A DNA stretch of 64,000 bases, from contig CBDCVQ010000016.1 of assembly GCA_965223165.1 (NCBI GenBank), forward strand, positions 310,001-374,000, given 5' to 3'. Below are positions 23,721 through 32,731 of the stretch, piece by piece. Position 1 is the first letter of the stretch, and each line of letters starts with the position of its first letter. The notes beneath the pieces are model-generated. The model saw nothing but the letters and a program-made list of their open reading frames with translations. It made no database searches and was not told the origin of the DNA. This stretch comes from JABDMH01 sp965223165. Lineage in GTDB: Bacteria > Bacteroidota > Bacteroidia > Chitinophagales > Saprospiraceae. The translations under genes were made by a program, and so were the position numbers.

Positions 23721-26091
23721 TCGCAAAATTCCAGTTGATGAGTTCACGGGCGGGGATGCCTGACCGCAGCGCACGATGCCGCCCTGATTCATCTGGAAAG
23801 GGGTTTCGGAGCTTGAGGCCGACATCCAACACCACCTTGAAGTAGTCGGCATCAAATCGCATGCCTGCACCAGAACCCACTGCCATCTGCTGCAAAAAGC
23901 GGCTGGTGAATAGCCCGCCGGTGCGTTCGTCTTTCTTCAGGGACCAGATATTGCCGGCGTCAAGGAACACGGCGCCCTCAATCCGCCAGAAGACGTCAAA
24001 GCGGTATTCGGCATTGAGCAGGATCTTGACATCACCGGCCTGAAAAAAGGGATTGCCACTCGCCCGCGTCACCGTCGTGTCCTCGTAGCCACCCGGCCCG
24101 AGCTCTCGTATCCGCCAGGCTCGCATGCTTAGGGGGCCTCCCAGGTAAAACTGCTTCACGTAGGGGATCACATCACTGGTGCCAAAAGGCACGGCCAGGC
24201 CGACACTCGCTCTAAGTGCCAGTACCTGGTCTCTAGACAGCTGCTTGTACAGGCGACCGTCCAGATCGAGTTTAGCAAATTGAGCAAAGGTGAGCGAGCC
24301 GATCCGAAACGGTCGGTCGAGGCCATTGGCGATAAGATTGGCAAGGTACGCCTCTCCGCCCGACAGCTCGAAGGCGGCGATCAGCGTCGATGAAAAGCCC
24401 CGAGCACCCTGGAGTCGTTCCACCGAGTAGTTGATGCCGTTGAAAAAAAGGCTGGTAAATAGTTGTGGTCCGAAGGATTTGCGAGCAAACGTCTGTTCCG
24501 AGTACAAAGAATCAAACTCGACACGGATAGTTGGATCAAAGTACGTGAGCGACGGATGGGTGATCTGGATGCGCTTTCGGCTCGTGACCCCGTTGATCTG
24601 TGTCCTAAATCCGTACTGCGCAGAGATCGAGTGGTAGTTGAAGAACCGAAAGAGATCCACGTACTCGTAGCCCACATCCAACACTGAATTGGCACTTGAG
24701 CGGAGGCGCCCATACTTGGCAGGGCTCAGCAGGTTGGTCCCCCGCAGCAGGCGGTACAGCCCAAAGTAATCGGCAAATCGTGGGATCTCCAGCGAGTTGT
24801 AAAAGTTGACATTAGCGGCATTGAACAAGTCGGCAATCTTCGGTCGCAATTCAAAGCTGATGTCAAGACCGGTAGAAAAGCGCTCGGAGCCGCCAAAGAG
24901 GTTGTTGTCGACAAGGTTGAGATTGGACCCCAATCCAATGAAAGACTCACTGCTCACGGTGGTCATGTTGACTTCAAACTCGAGGTCTGTCTCCAACCGC
25001 TTGGCAGGAAGGAGCTCGATGGAGAAGTCGACGATGTTGGGCTCATCTGCGCGAGGCTGATAGCGAATATCGGCGAACTGTATGGCTGGCAGTTGTAACT
25101 GTGCCCGGGTCAACGCCAGATCATTCTTCTTGAAGGTCTCTCCCGGTCTCAGGTAGATGTACTTGAGTAGAGTAGAGGGGCGCACCCTGTTTTCGACATC
25201 AAAATTTACAAATCTAATGGAGTCTAAAAATTGGCTATCACCTTGCCCGGCAAATATGCTTTCAAAGCGATTGATCACCGTGACATCGCCAATATACTTG
25301 CGTTCCAGTTTGCCGCCTTGTCCGGACAAGACACGGAGCCGCATGTCCACCAGGCCATCGGTGGTATCTGTGGCTTCCAGGGTACTAAAATTTCCAAAGG
25401 TGAAGTCGGCGTATCCTTCTGCGTGAAGATCGTCGATGATGCGCTGTTTTTCCTGTCCCAGCAAGGCCCGGGATACAGGCTGACCTTCCTGCATGAACGA
25501 GGCGTGCCTCTTCTCTTCCAATACGACGCCCACCTCCGGATCGGGCGCCAGTAGATCAAAGGACTTGATGCGATATTGACGATTTGGCTTGACGAAGTAT
25601 CGTACGCGGACATATTGACCGATGATCGTGTCCTGATACCACAGATCGGGCTCCAGATAGCCTTTGTTGAGCACGATTTCTCGCATATCGTCAAGCGTCT
25701 GGTCAGACAGGGCGGGATCGTACAGGCTAGGAGGTTCAGCCAATTTTCGCTGGACAAATTTGCCAAAGTCCGTCGTGTCTCCCCGCTCTTCCTGTCGGTA
25801 GTAGAACCAAAGTCGTGGCTTAAAAAAGAGGAAAGAACGATCATTGGGCACTTGTCTCAGCGCCGTCTGAAGTTCGTATCTAAGTGCGTTTTTCTCTGCA
25901 TTGGGCTGATCCGAAATGATGGTGATCTGATTCTTGACCAGAAGGTTTTCACCGGGCTTTAGATACTTCTTCGTATTGCATGATTGGCTGGCCAACGCCC
26001 ATAACACAATCCCAATATATATCGGTACATGCGAAAATTTAACTTTGCTTTCTGGGAAAGAGCAGCCATATGGAACCGCAGAAAGTCTCAA
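23704..26091 (-). CDS. tamL: TamL: lipoprotein Omp85 (BamA/TamA family) of the outer membrane
   Basis: Outer-membrane assembly protein of up to 795 residues. A lipobox (ALASQSC) follows a hydrophobic stretch, and the mature part opens with NTKKYLKPGENLLVKN, the hallmark of TamL, the lipidated TamA counterpart in Bacteroidota. POTRA-like domains (about residues 40-380) lead to a 16-strand Omp85 barrel with the conserved GGPLSMRAWRIRELGPGGY motif near residue 660 and a C-terminal Phe (INYPF). The only in-frame start that keeps the signal peptide is TTG at 26091, which lies inside the divergent methyltransferase gene; no ATG or GTG offers an alternative long enough. It likely acts with TamB; no tamB is in the window. 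Confidence 0.88.
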   Translation of the reverse strand: MRLSAVPYGCSFPESKVKFSHVPIYIGIVLWALASQSCNTKKYLKPGENLLVKNQITIISDQPNAEKNALRYELQTALRQVPNDRSFLFFKPRLWFYYRQEERGDTTDFGKFVQRKLAEPPSLYDPALSDQTLDDMREIVLNKGYLEPDLWYQDTIIGQYVRVRYFVKPNRQYRIKSFDLLAPDPEVGVVLEEKRHASFMQEGQPVSRALLGQEKQRIIDDLHAEGYADFTFGNFSTLEATDTTDGLVDMRLRVLSGQGGKLERKYIGDVTVINRFESIFAGQGDSQFLDSIRFVNFDVENRVRPSTLLKYIYLRPGETFKKNDLALTRAQLQLPAIQFADIRYQPRADEPNIVDFSIELLPAKRLETDLEFEVNMTTVSSESFIGLGSNLNLVDNNLFGGSERFSTGLDISFELRPKIADLFNAANVNFYNSLEIPRFADYFGLYRLLRGTNLLSPAKYGRLRSSANSVLDVGYEYVDLFRFFNYHSISAQYGFRTQINGVTSRKRIQITHPSLTYFDPTIRVEFDSLYSEQTFARKSFGPQLFTSLFFNGINYSVERLQGARGFSSTLIAAFELSGGEAYLANLIANGLDRPFRIGSLTFAQFAKLDLDGRLYKQLSRDQVLALRASVGLAVPFGTSDVIPYVKQFYLGGPLSMRAWRIRELGPGGYEDTTVTRASGNPFFQAGDVKILLNAEYRFDVFWRIEGAVFLDAGNIWSLKKDERTGGLFTSRFLQQMAVGSGAGMRFDADYFKVVLDVGLKLRNPFPDESGRHRALRSGIPARELINWNFAINYPF

Positions 26092-26846
26092 AGAATCAGC
26101 TTAAGTATTTACAATCTTTAAAACTAAGAAAGTATCGACAAAAGTATGGGCGCTACCTGATCGAGGGGCGGAAAGTAGTCAATGATATTCTGAGGGATAA
26201 GCCGCAGGTTTTCAGCAAGATATATGCAGTTGATTCATGGATCGGTGCACATGCGGACGCCTTGGATCGGCTGACAATCCCTTATCAGGAGATACGCCCG
26301 GTTGACCTGGACAGGGTGAGCAGTTTTGTGACAGGAGATCAGGTCATGGGAGAATGCAAGATGCCCACGGAAGATTGGCAGGAGCCGCGAGGCTGGGTGC
26401 TCTATCTGGATGGACTCAAGGACCCGGGTAATGTGGGGACTATGCTTCGGACGGCCGAATGGTTTGGCATCGCCCAGGTGGTGCTGTCGCCCGGTTGCGT
26501 CGATTTGTACAATCCCAAAACGTTGCAGGCGAGTATGGGCAGCGCGGTACGGGTGCCATGCTATCGTTTCGCCTTCCGGGATCTGCAAGCTCGGTTGCCG
26601 AGACATAGGTGGTTTTTGGCGGTCCCTGGAAATGCCGACAGTGATCTCATGACAAAGCCAGATCAAGCAGGTGTGCTAGTGATCGGTGGAGAGTCTCATG
26701 GCATCAGTGAAGAACTAATGCATGCTGGTCATGAATACGTTACCATCCGTAGGAGAGGATCGGATAGTGTGGAATCACTCAATGCCGCCGTGGCGGCCGG
26801 CATCCTAATGCATCATCTGGTGGGCGTAGCCGCCTACGACTCCTGA
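26070..26846 (+). CDS. SpoU/TrmH family RNA 2'-O-methyltransferase
   Basis: Protein of 258 residues. An N-terminal substrate-binding domain (KYLQSLKLRKYRQKYGRYLIEG) is followed by the SPOUT knot domain with its three motifs: YLDGLKDPGNVGTMLRTAEWFG (motif 1, Asn and Arg), IGGESHGIS (motif 2) and RRGSDSVESLNAAVAAGIL (motif 3). Family members 2'-O-methylate rRNA or tRNA; the architecture fits 23S rRNA enzymes of the RlmB/TsnR group, but the target nucleotide cannot be read from the sequence. Its 5' end overlaps the proposed tamL start by 22 bases, and its 3' end overlaps the convergent TlpA-like gene by 13 bases. Confidence 0.9.
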   Translation: MEPQKVSKNQLKYLQSLKLRKYRQKYGRYLIEGRKVVNDILRDKPQVFSKIYAVDSWIGAHADALDRLTIPYQEIRPVDLDRVSSFVTGDQVMGECKMPTEDWQEPRGWVLYLDGLKDPGNVGTMLRTAEWFGIAQVVLSPGCVDLYNPKTLQASMGSAVRVPCYRFAFRDLQARLPRHRWFLAVPGNADSDLMTKPDQAGVLVIGGESHGISEELMHAGHEYVTIRRRGSDSVESLNAAVAAGILMHHLVGVAAYDS

Positions 26847-27889
26847 AACAGTTGTTCTAGCGTCTGGTCCAACCGATAGGGACTCACATTGGTAGAGGCG
26901 ATCTTACCATCCCGATCAATGAGAAATGTCTTTGGTATCCCTCGCACCCCATAGACCGATGCCGGTTCCGAATTCCAATACTTGAGATCGCTCACGTGGT
27001 ATGGCCACGTCAGATTGTCCTGCTTTATCGCCTGCTGCCATCGTGCTGCTTGGCCAGGTCGGTCTAAAGAGACGCTATACACCGTAAACCCCTTGTCTTT
27101 GTACTTCTGGTATGTCTTCACCACGTGGGGATTGGCACGACGGCATGGCCCACACCAACTGGCCCAAAAGTCCAGGAGCACGACTTGTCCTCGGAGATCT
27201 GAGAGCTTCATGATTTGACCATCGGGATTGGGAAGAGCAATGTCTGGAGCCGGCTGTCCCACCTTGATGATCTCCTGCGCCTGCCTTCTCGCTAGTTGCT
27301 TCTCCATACTGCCGACCTCGGCCTTCCAGGTAGAGGTATACTCGGAATCGGGATACCGGTCCTCCAATCTTGTAGCTACATCCTTCATCACGGCAAGGTT
27401 GGCGGCATTAACGGGTAGGGCCATCGCATACTGCATAGCAGCTATAGGGTCGTCCGTCTCCTTGACCAGTTGGGCGAGATCGTCTGGCTGCAGCTCGCGA
27501 CGCTGCAACTTGGCCATATTCGCTAGCATGTCCTTGGCTCCATCTGCGCCTTGGATCTCCAACTCATGTTTTCCCAGTTGGTCAAGGGTTGCATCTACTT
27601 TGATGTTGCGCTCGGTGCCGTCCAGAAAGATAAAGGCCTTCTGCGTCCCGACGCGTAGCCGGTAGATACCGGGCTCCAAGGGCTCTTCCATCTCAATTCG
27701 AAAGTTGCCGTCTTCTGCCAAGGGCGACTTAGCTACTACCTGCATCTTTTGTAGCTTGATCATATCCAAAAACAGTTGCATATCGGCGGCATCAGCCACC
27801 TTGCCCTGGATCACCGTCCCACTACTAGATTCGCAGCCTAGGAAGACGGTAAGTGCAAACAAAAGAATGGTGTATGTGAATAGTCTCAT
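26834..27889 (-). CDS. TlpA-like thioredoxin lipoprotein with DUF4369-type N-terminal domain
   Basis: Lipoprotein of 351 residues with lipobox VFLGC (Cys near residue 19). The N-terminal half (about 25-190) looks like the DUF4369 domain that precedes thioredoxin folds in Bacteroidota (IQGKVADAADMQLFLD and IYRLRVGTQKAFIFLDGTE). The C-terminal half is an AhpC/TSA-type redoxin with active site FWASWCGPCRRANP and cis-proline loop GIPKTFLIDRDGKI. Such proteins reduce disulfides in the periplasm or support cytochrome maturation. The window has several Cys-rich secreted proteins, but a link is only conjecture. It is monocistronic by position. Confidence 0.9.
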   Translation of the reverse strand: MRLFTYTILLFALTVFLGCESSSGTVIQGKVADAADMQLFLDMIKLQKMQVVAKSPLAEDGNFRIEMEEPLEPGIYRLRVGTQKAFIFLDGTERNIKVDATLDQLGKHELEIQGADGAKDMLANMAKLQRRELQPDDLAQLVKETDDPIAAMQYAMALPVNAANLAVMKDVATRLEDRYPDSEYTSTWKAEVGSMEKQLARRQAQEIIKVGQPAPDIALPNPDGQIMKLSDLRGQVVLLDFWASWCGPCRRANPHVVKTYQKYKDKGFTVYSVSLDRPGQAARWQQAIKQDNLTWPYHVSDLKYWNSEPASVYGVRGIPKTFLIDRDGKIASTNVSPYRLDQTLEQLFQES

Positions 27890-28195
27890 ATTGTGACTGA
27901 CTTTTACGTAAAAGAATCAGGGCATTTGGGCAATATACAGCGATCGACGCCACTGAGTAATTCAAAGCTTTTTAACGGCTTAGGGCATATTCTTAGTGTG
28001 CTCATGAGCAGCTCTCAAAGATCCAAAAAAAAGTGGGCGTAATGGGGGCATTGGCTCCGTCGCTCGGCGAGAAACGTATGAATGTAATAGATATATGACC
28101 CGTCCCGTGTGGGCTGGTCGCTAGCACGGCTGCTTCTACCAAGGGATTAGTTATTTTCAGTAACGTTGGTTCAAATAAGTTAAAAGATTGCCTGC
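27890..28195. other. 306-base divergent intergenic region, no gene seen
   Basis: It separates the divergent TlpA-like and cupin genes and must hold both promoters. No stable terminator, tRNA or convincing promoter consensus was found. An A8 run occurs near 28024. Confidence 0.5.
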
Positions 28196-28603
28196 ATGAG
28201 ACATACGATAATCTTATTAGCCCTGCTCTGGACGATACCCGTACTCGGCCAGGATTCGCTGCATGATGTGAAGTCAGACGATGGGACGCTTGCCCTGTTT
28301 GCCATGGACAAGCTCTTAGCGGCCAAAGCCGACATGAGTCGTCCTTACCTGCGATTCTTTGACGGCGAGCATATCAGCATGGGTATATACAAGCTGGCCG
28401 CGGGCACTACAGATGAGCAATCGCCGCACCAGATCGATGAAGTGTATTATGTGCTGGAAGGCAAGAGTAAATTTGAGGTGAATGGTCAGGAGACCCCGGT
28501 GGAGCCAGGAGATGTCATTTTCGTTGCAGCCGATGCTTCACATCACTTCTATGACATTACTGAAGACCTTACGCTACTGGTCTTTTTTGCCAAACACGAT
28601 TGA
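28196..28603 (+). CDS. Exported cupin-domain protein
   Basis: Small protein of 135 residues with a signal peptide (MRHTIILLALLWTIPVLGQ, cut near residue 19). The rest is a single cupin barrel: motif 1 as SPHQIDEVYYVLEGKSKFEV, with His and Glu metal ligands, and motif 2 as PGDVIFVAADASHHFYD with the second His. Exported single cupins bind a metal; some act as isomerases or dioxygenases, others only bind sugars or acids. No reaction can be assigned. The following radical SAM gene starts 76 bases downstream, beyond an inverted repeat. Confidence 0.85.
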   Translation: MRHTIILLALLWTIPVLGQDSLHDVKSDDGTLALFAMDKLLAAKADMSRPYLRFFDGEHISMGIYKLAAGTTDEQSPHQIDEVYYVLEGKSKFEVNGQETPVEPGDVIFVAADASHHFYDITEDLTLLVFFAKHD

Positions 28604-28636
28604 GGCCTTGACAGTATAAGGGCTTTGTGTTACATT

Positions 28637-28676
28637 AGTCGAATAAATCGTCTTCAAATGGACGAATAATTCGACT
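28637..28676. promoter_or_regulatory. 40-base interrupted palindrome next to the radical SAM start codon
   Basis: Outer arms AGTCGAAT (28637-28644) and ATTCGACT (28669-28676) are exact inverted copies; inner arms TCGTC (28648-28652) and GACGA (28661-28665) continue the symmetry across a 3-by-3 internal loop, with an 8-base apical loop. It ends 3 bases before the ATG at 28680. It could be an operator or an RNA hairpin covering the ribosome entry site. No T tract follows, so it is not a terminator of the cupin gene. Confidence 0.5.
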
Positions 28677-28679
28677 GCC

Positions 28680-29738
28680 ATGAAAACACTGATTAAGGGG
28701 AGGGGTGCACAAATCAACACGCAAGATCCCTTTGCACAACATATTCGCGTGCATGACCATCTGGATCCTGAGGAAATATCGGAGGGCAGGTATCGTACCA
28801 GTCAGTATGTTGAAGTCCACCCCAAATCGATCGTGAACAAAGTCCCAAGCCCGGACGTGGGCATGGACTACTCCATCAATCCATACCAAGGTTGCGAGCA
28901 CGGATGTGTGTATTGCTATGCGCGTAACACGCATCCATACTGGGGCTACAGCGCTGGCATGGATTTCGAATCAAAGATTCTGGTCAAGAAGAATGCCCCG
29001 GATCTACTACACAAGTTCCTTAGCCAGCCCAGGTGGAAGGGCGAGACAATCATGTTGTCGGGCAATACGGACTGCTACCAGCCAGCAGAAGCTAAATTCA
29101 AAATTACCAGGGCGCTATTGCAGACGTTTCTGGACTTCAGGCACAGCACAGGTATCATCACCAAAAACAGGTTGATTCAGCGTGACCTGGATATACTGAC
29201 CGAGCTGAGTCGGCACCATTTGGTGCAAGTCATCATCTCACTTACTACCCTGGACGAGAGCCTGCGACGAAAGATGGAGCCCCGCACAGCTTCGGTCAAG
29301 CAGCGACTGCAGACCATGGCGATCCTTGCCAAGGAAGGAATCCCTGTCAGTGTCATGGCAGCCCCTATGATCCCGGGTCTCAACGATCATGAGCTTATGG
29401 AGATCATTCGCATTTCGTCGCTGATGGGGGCGACCAAAGCCGGCTACACGATTGTTCGACTGAATGCAGACGTGGCGACGATCTTTCAAGACTGGATTGG
29501 AAAGTCCTATCCGGATCGGGCCGACAAGGTGCTTGGCAAGATCTCCGACTGTCATGGCGGTCAGCTCAATGACAGCAGATTTGGCACTCGGATGAGGGGC
29601 GAGGGACATTTTGCCAAGATCATTTCCGATCAGTACAAGCTGGCCGTCAAGAAATACATGACACCCAGTCCAGAACACACGATTGATACTTCCCTCTATG
29701 CGAAGTATAAGACACCACAGATCCGATTGGAATTCTAG
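28680..29738 (+). CDS. Radical SAM protein of the PA0069/Rv2578c type
   Basis: Protein of 352 residues. The radical SAM cluster motif C-x3-C-x2-C is in NPYQGCEHGCVYCYARNTH near residue 78, followed by SGNTDCYQPAEAKFKITR and later the TIM-barrel strand VIISLTTLD and APMIPGLND. The N-terminal KGRGAQINTQDPF and GMDYSINPYQG are typical of the PA0069 family, related to spore photoproduct lyase-like enzymes, whose substrate is not known to me. The start codon lies 3 bases after a 40-base palindrome. Its 3' end is 122 bases before the NUDIX gene on the same strand. Confidence 0.88.
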   Translation: MKTLIKGRGAQINTQDPFAQHIRVHDHLDPEEISEGRYRTSQYVEVHPKSIVNKVPSPDVGMDYSINPYQGCEHGCVYCYARNTHPYWGYSAGMDFESKILVKKNAPDLLHKFLSQPRWKGETIMLSGNTDCYQPAEAKFKITRALLQTFLDFRHSTGIITKNRLIQRDLDILTELSRHHLVQVIISLTTLDESLRRKMEPRTASVKQRLQTMAILAKEGIPVSVMAAPMIPGLNDHELMEIIRISSLMGATKAGYTIVRLNADVATIFQDWIGKSYPDRADKVLGKISDCHGGQLNDSRFGTRMRGEGHFAKIISDQYKLAVKKYMTPSPEHTIDTSLYAKYKTPQIRLEF

Positions 29739-29860
29739 CAGAGTTTCACGTGGGAATTGGCAATAGGCTTTAGTGCATGGCTACTTGGGGAGGGTACCTC
29801 ACCATTGACTTGGATTTTTGGATCTTTGCCAGCGATATTTTGAAAGCAATAAGATTAGCC

Positions 29861-30436
29861 ATGGCCATAGAAGCAATGGACAAGTGGACTCTAATCGCCA
29901 GTAGGCCTGGCCCGCGGCTCCCCTTATTTGAGGTTGAGCTGCGAAAGATGAGAAATCCGCGCAATCAGATCGATCTGGAGGCGGTGGTGCTACACGCCAA
30001 GGATACCGTCAATATCGTTGCCTTAACGGGGGAAGGCGACCTCCTTCTGGTGGAGCAATTTAGGTTTGGGATCGACGACAACCTGCTGGAACTGCCTGCC
30101 GGTCTGATAGATGGAGACGAAGACCCGGCAGTGGCCGCTCGCAGGGAACTCCTAGAAGAGACCGGATACATGGCAGACACCTGGACGGCTCTGGGATGGT
30201 CCTACCTGAATCCAGCTTATGTGGACAACCGTTGTTTTCACTTTTTGGCTGAGGGTGCCGTCAAAGCGCAGGAGCCTTTGCCCCAGGACTCGACCGAGCA
30301 TCTACGGTTGAGGGTCATCCCGCGAGCAGAGATTTCAGGTTTCCTGGCTCAGAACGGTATCGTGGACGCGGTGGGCCTAGCTGCCATGGCTAAAGTTTTT
30401 CCACCATCCCGACCCGCCACCGTTTTTTCGATGTAG
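29861..30436 (+). CDS. NUDIX hydrolase, ADP-ribose pyrophosphatase-like
   Basis: Protein of 191 residues. The full Nudix box G-x5-E-x7-R-E-x2-E-E-x-G is present in GLIDGDEDPAVAARRELLEE followed by TGY. The strand VEQFRFGIDDNLLELPAGLID before it matches ADP-ribose pyrophosphatases, which split ADP-ribose or related sugar nucleotides. The frame is open back to 29777; I chose ATG 29861 (MAIEAMDKW) because the upstream residues do not look like the family, and ATG 29876 is a close alternative. The gene lies between the radical SAM and CtlX-like genes on the same strand. Confidence 0.88.
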   Translation: MAIEAMDKWTLIASRPGPRLPLFEVELRKMRNPRNQIDLEAVVLHAKDTVNIVALTGEGDLLLVEQFRFGIDDNLLELPAGLIDGDEDPAVAARRELLEETGYMADTWTALGWSYLNPAYVDNRCFHFLAEGAVKAQEPLPQDSTEHLRLRVIPRAEISGFLAQNGIVDAVGLAAMAKVFPPSRPATVFSM

Positions 30437-30555
30437 GCAGATCCGCAAGCCGAGGTAGGCCACGGCCTTCCTGCCAGATGGACAGATCTTTCCGGCCCAC
30501 ACTGGAGTCCAACATTTAGCCCTATTTTTAGCCAAAAGCTATCGAGCACCAAACT

Positions 30556-31494
30556 ATGAGCAAGCAGACTACGTCAACCCTATTTATGGTGCGGCCCCGA
30601 GGGTTTGGCTACAATGCAGAGACCGCACGCAACAACAGTTTTCAGCAAGCGGACGATACCCGATCCGCCGCAGATGTGCAGGCGGCTGCGCTCAAAGAGT
30701 TTGACGACTTCGTAGCGGTGTTGCGCGGTCAGGGGGTACACATCGATGTATTTGAGGACACCGCGGAGCCTCAGAAGCCCGATGCACTATTTCCAAATAA
30801 TTGGATCAGCATCCATGAAAATGGGTCCCTGATCACCTATCCCTTGTTTTCGCAGATCAGGCGGGCAGAGCGTCGGGAGGATGTGATCCAAGGCCTCATG
30901 GCCACCTACGATATCCCGCGGAGATACTCCCTGGAGCAGTACGAGGATAAGGAACAGTTTTTAGAGTCCACCGGCAGCATGGTGCTCGATCGTGTGCGGA
31001 AGAAGGTGTACGCATGTCTGAGCCCTCGCACGAACCCCTCGGTCCTTGACAAATTCTGTGCCCTCATGGGTTACGATCGACTGCTCTTTAATGCCGAGGA
31101 CCAGCAGGGGGCGGCGGTCTACCACACCAATGTCATGATGTCGTTGGGAGAGAATGTTGCGGTCGTTTGTTGGGATTCGATTGCCTCACCCGCCGAGCGA
31201 TCAGATCTCGAAAAATCTCTGCAGAGATCGGGGCGGGACACGATAGCGATCTCGATGCAGCAGATGGAAGCGTTTGCCGGCAATATGCTGGAGGTGCGTA
31301 GCGAAAGTGGACAGGCCCATATGGTTATGTCATCTCAAGCATATCGAAGTTTGACCACCGAGCAGATCAGGAAAATTAAGGCGCATGCGCGGCCCCTGCA
31401 TAGTCCCTTGGACACCATCGAAAAATTTGGCGGTGGTAGCGCCCGGTGCATGCTCGCCGAGATCTTTGCGGCTCGCCGGGCGGAGGAAGTCTAG
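30556..31494 (+). CDS. Arginine deiminase/amidinotransferase-related hydrolase (CtlX type)
   Basis: Protein of 312 residues of the guanidino-group modifying fold. The start STLFMVRPRGFGYNAETA and the motif DALFPNNWISIHENGSLITYP match proteins annotated as citrulline-utilisation hydrolase CtlX. The catalytic Cys is expected in GGGSARCMLAE near residue 303, with acid and His residues further upstream (VYHTNVMMSLGENVAVVC). The likely chemistry is hydrolysis of a ureido or guanidino group in the cytoplasm. No partner genes of arginine or citrulline breakdown are adjacent. It converges on the secreted EEP gene with 7 bases between stops. Confidence 0.85.
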   Translation: MSKQTTSTLFMVRPRGFGYNAETARNNSFQQADDTRSAADVQAAALKEFDDFVAVLRGQGVHIDVFEDTAEPQKPDALFPNNWISIHENGSLITYPLFSQIRRAERREDVIQGLMATYDIPRRYSLEQYEDKEQFLESTGSMVLDRVRKKVYACLSPRTNPSVLDKFCALMGYDRLLFNAEDQQGAAVYHTNVMMSLGENVAVVCWDSIASPAERSDLEKSLQRSGRDTIAISMQQMEAFAGNMLEVRSESGQAHMVMSSQAYRSLTTEQIRKIKAHARPLHSPLDTIEKFGGGSARCMLAEIFAARRAEEV

Positions 31495-31501
31495 AGCCAT
31501 T

Positions 31502-32665
31502 TCAACGGACAATGGAGAGTGGCGAGAGCCCCACTTTGTTGGCGGCAACCACCTGCACAAAATATAGGCCAGCGGGTAGGCTGGCGTCGAGCCAGATCGT
31601 GGGTCGAGATCCCACTAATGCCTGACTCAAATATTGCTGTCCTCGGGCATTGTAGAGCGTCACTTGCGCGTCATCCATCACCGCTGGAAGGCGGATCTGG
31701 AGCTGATCCCTGGCTGGATTAGGAAAGATCGCAAAGGGCAGCCTCTGCGGTGCCTCCCGCAGCGGTACAATCTCGGCGTCCGTGCGTAGCTTGATTGCAA
31801 CAGGGCGATGGTCGGATACATTTGCCTGATAGGCTGGGTAGCCTCCGGCTAGATAATCATCCACTTTGATCGTTGCGACTTGAGATCCGGCATTGGACAG
31901 GATGCCTGACAGCTCGTCGGTCACCAGAATGTGATCTAAGTGCGACGGCCAACTTGGAAATGACCAGTCGGACATAGGACCATGAGCAATGTCTTCATCA
32001 GCAAAGAAGTAGTTGAGACTGTCCTCCAAAAAGGCTTGAAAGACATTGTCCGACTCCTCATCGGTCAGCCGGTCATTAAGATCACCCAAGACAATCACCT
32101 TTGCCCCGGGCAGATTATCGTCGATGTAGAGCTTTAATAGGTTGGAGGCATTAAAACGCGTCATCTCCTCATCGTCGATCCGAGTCACATCGATGAGCCC
32201 ATCGCCACAGCACTTAAAATGATTATTGATCAGTACAAAATCATCATCGAAGTAGCTTACCTCCATGACCATAGGGGTCCGGGGAAACGCTCGCCAATAG
32301 GTATCATAGATGGTGTAGACGGACCTGACCTGTACCTCAGAGGGCTTGTAGAGATAGGCAAGGCCACCCAAGCCGGCTGTGGTGAAGATCACCTGATAGT
32401 CGGGCAGACTTGCCATCATTTCGGCAAAGGCCAGGGTGTCGTCAATCTCCTGGAGAGCGATGATGTCAAGATCCAATTGCCGTATGATCGCAGACACCGT
32501 ATCCATCGTATTCACCCCAGCTGTGGGAAACATTTCAATGTTCCAGGTGGCAATGTCCAGGGTAGTGTCGGTGCCAAACGAAAGCTCCGCCAAGCGCTGG
32601 CCGGACAGCATGCTGCTGATGGCTATGCTGCAAACCGTCACTAGCAAGGTACGTATGTAGGGCAT
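31502..32665 (-). CDS. T9SS-exported endonuclease/exonuclease/phosphatase (EEP) family enzyme
   Basis: Protein of 387 residues from ATG 32665, which starts directly with a signal peptide (MPYIRTLLVTVCSIAISSML). The EEP fold spans about residues 38-275: ATWNIEMF, metal-binding Glu in IALQEID, NNHFKCCGD, VLGDLNDR and the catalytic His in SHLDHILVTDEL. The last 80 residues are a T9SS type A sorting domain (AIFPNPARDQLQIRL to the end). The enzyme is thus a surface or released phosphodiesterase, probably a DNase or phosphatase; the sequence does not settle the substrate. A longer start at 32695 would fall in the hairpin before the gene. It is the last gene of the TonB receptor operon. Confidence 0.88.
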   Translation of the reverse strand: MPYIRTLLVTVCSIAISSMLSGQRLAELSFGTDTTLDIATWNIEMFPTAGVNTMDTVSAIIRQLDLDIIALQEIDDTLAFAEMMASLPDYQVIFTTAGLGGLAYLYKPSEVQVRSVYTIYDTYWRAFPRTPMVMEVSYFDDDFVLINNHFKCCGDGLIDVTRIDDEEMTRFNASNLLKLYIDDNLPGAKVIVLGDLNDRLTDEESDNVFQAFLEDSLNYFFADEDIAHGPMSDWSFPSWPSHLDHILVTDELSGILSNAGSQVATIKVDDYLAGGYPAYQANVSDHRPVAIKLRTDAEIVPLREAPQRLPFAIFPNPARDQLQIRLPAVMDDAQVTLYNARGQQYLSQALVGSRPTIWLDASLPAGLYFVQVVAANKVGLSPLSIVR

Positions 32666-32673
32666 GTCAGCTG

Positions 32674-32710
32674 GATTAAAAGAAAGCCAACCCATATGGA
32701 TTGGCTTTCT
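32674..32710 (-). terminator. Hairpin between lipoprotein and EEP genes, terminator or attenuator
   Basis: On the minus strand a perfect 10-bp stem (AGAAAGCCAA with TTGGCTTTCT) with a 10-base loop is followed by TTTAATCC, so a T-rich tract partly overlaps the stem. It sits 22 bases after the lipoprotein stop and ends about 9 bases before the EEP start codon. In this position it may lower read-through into the EEP gene or protect upstream mRNA from decay. Confidence 0.6.
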
Positions 32711-32731
32711 CGGCGGATGATGGGGATGGTG

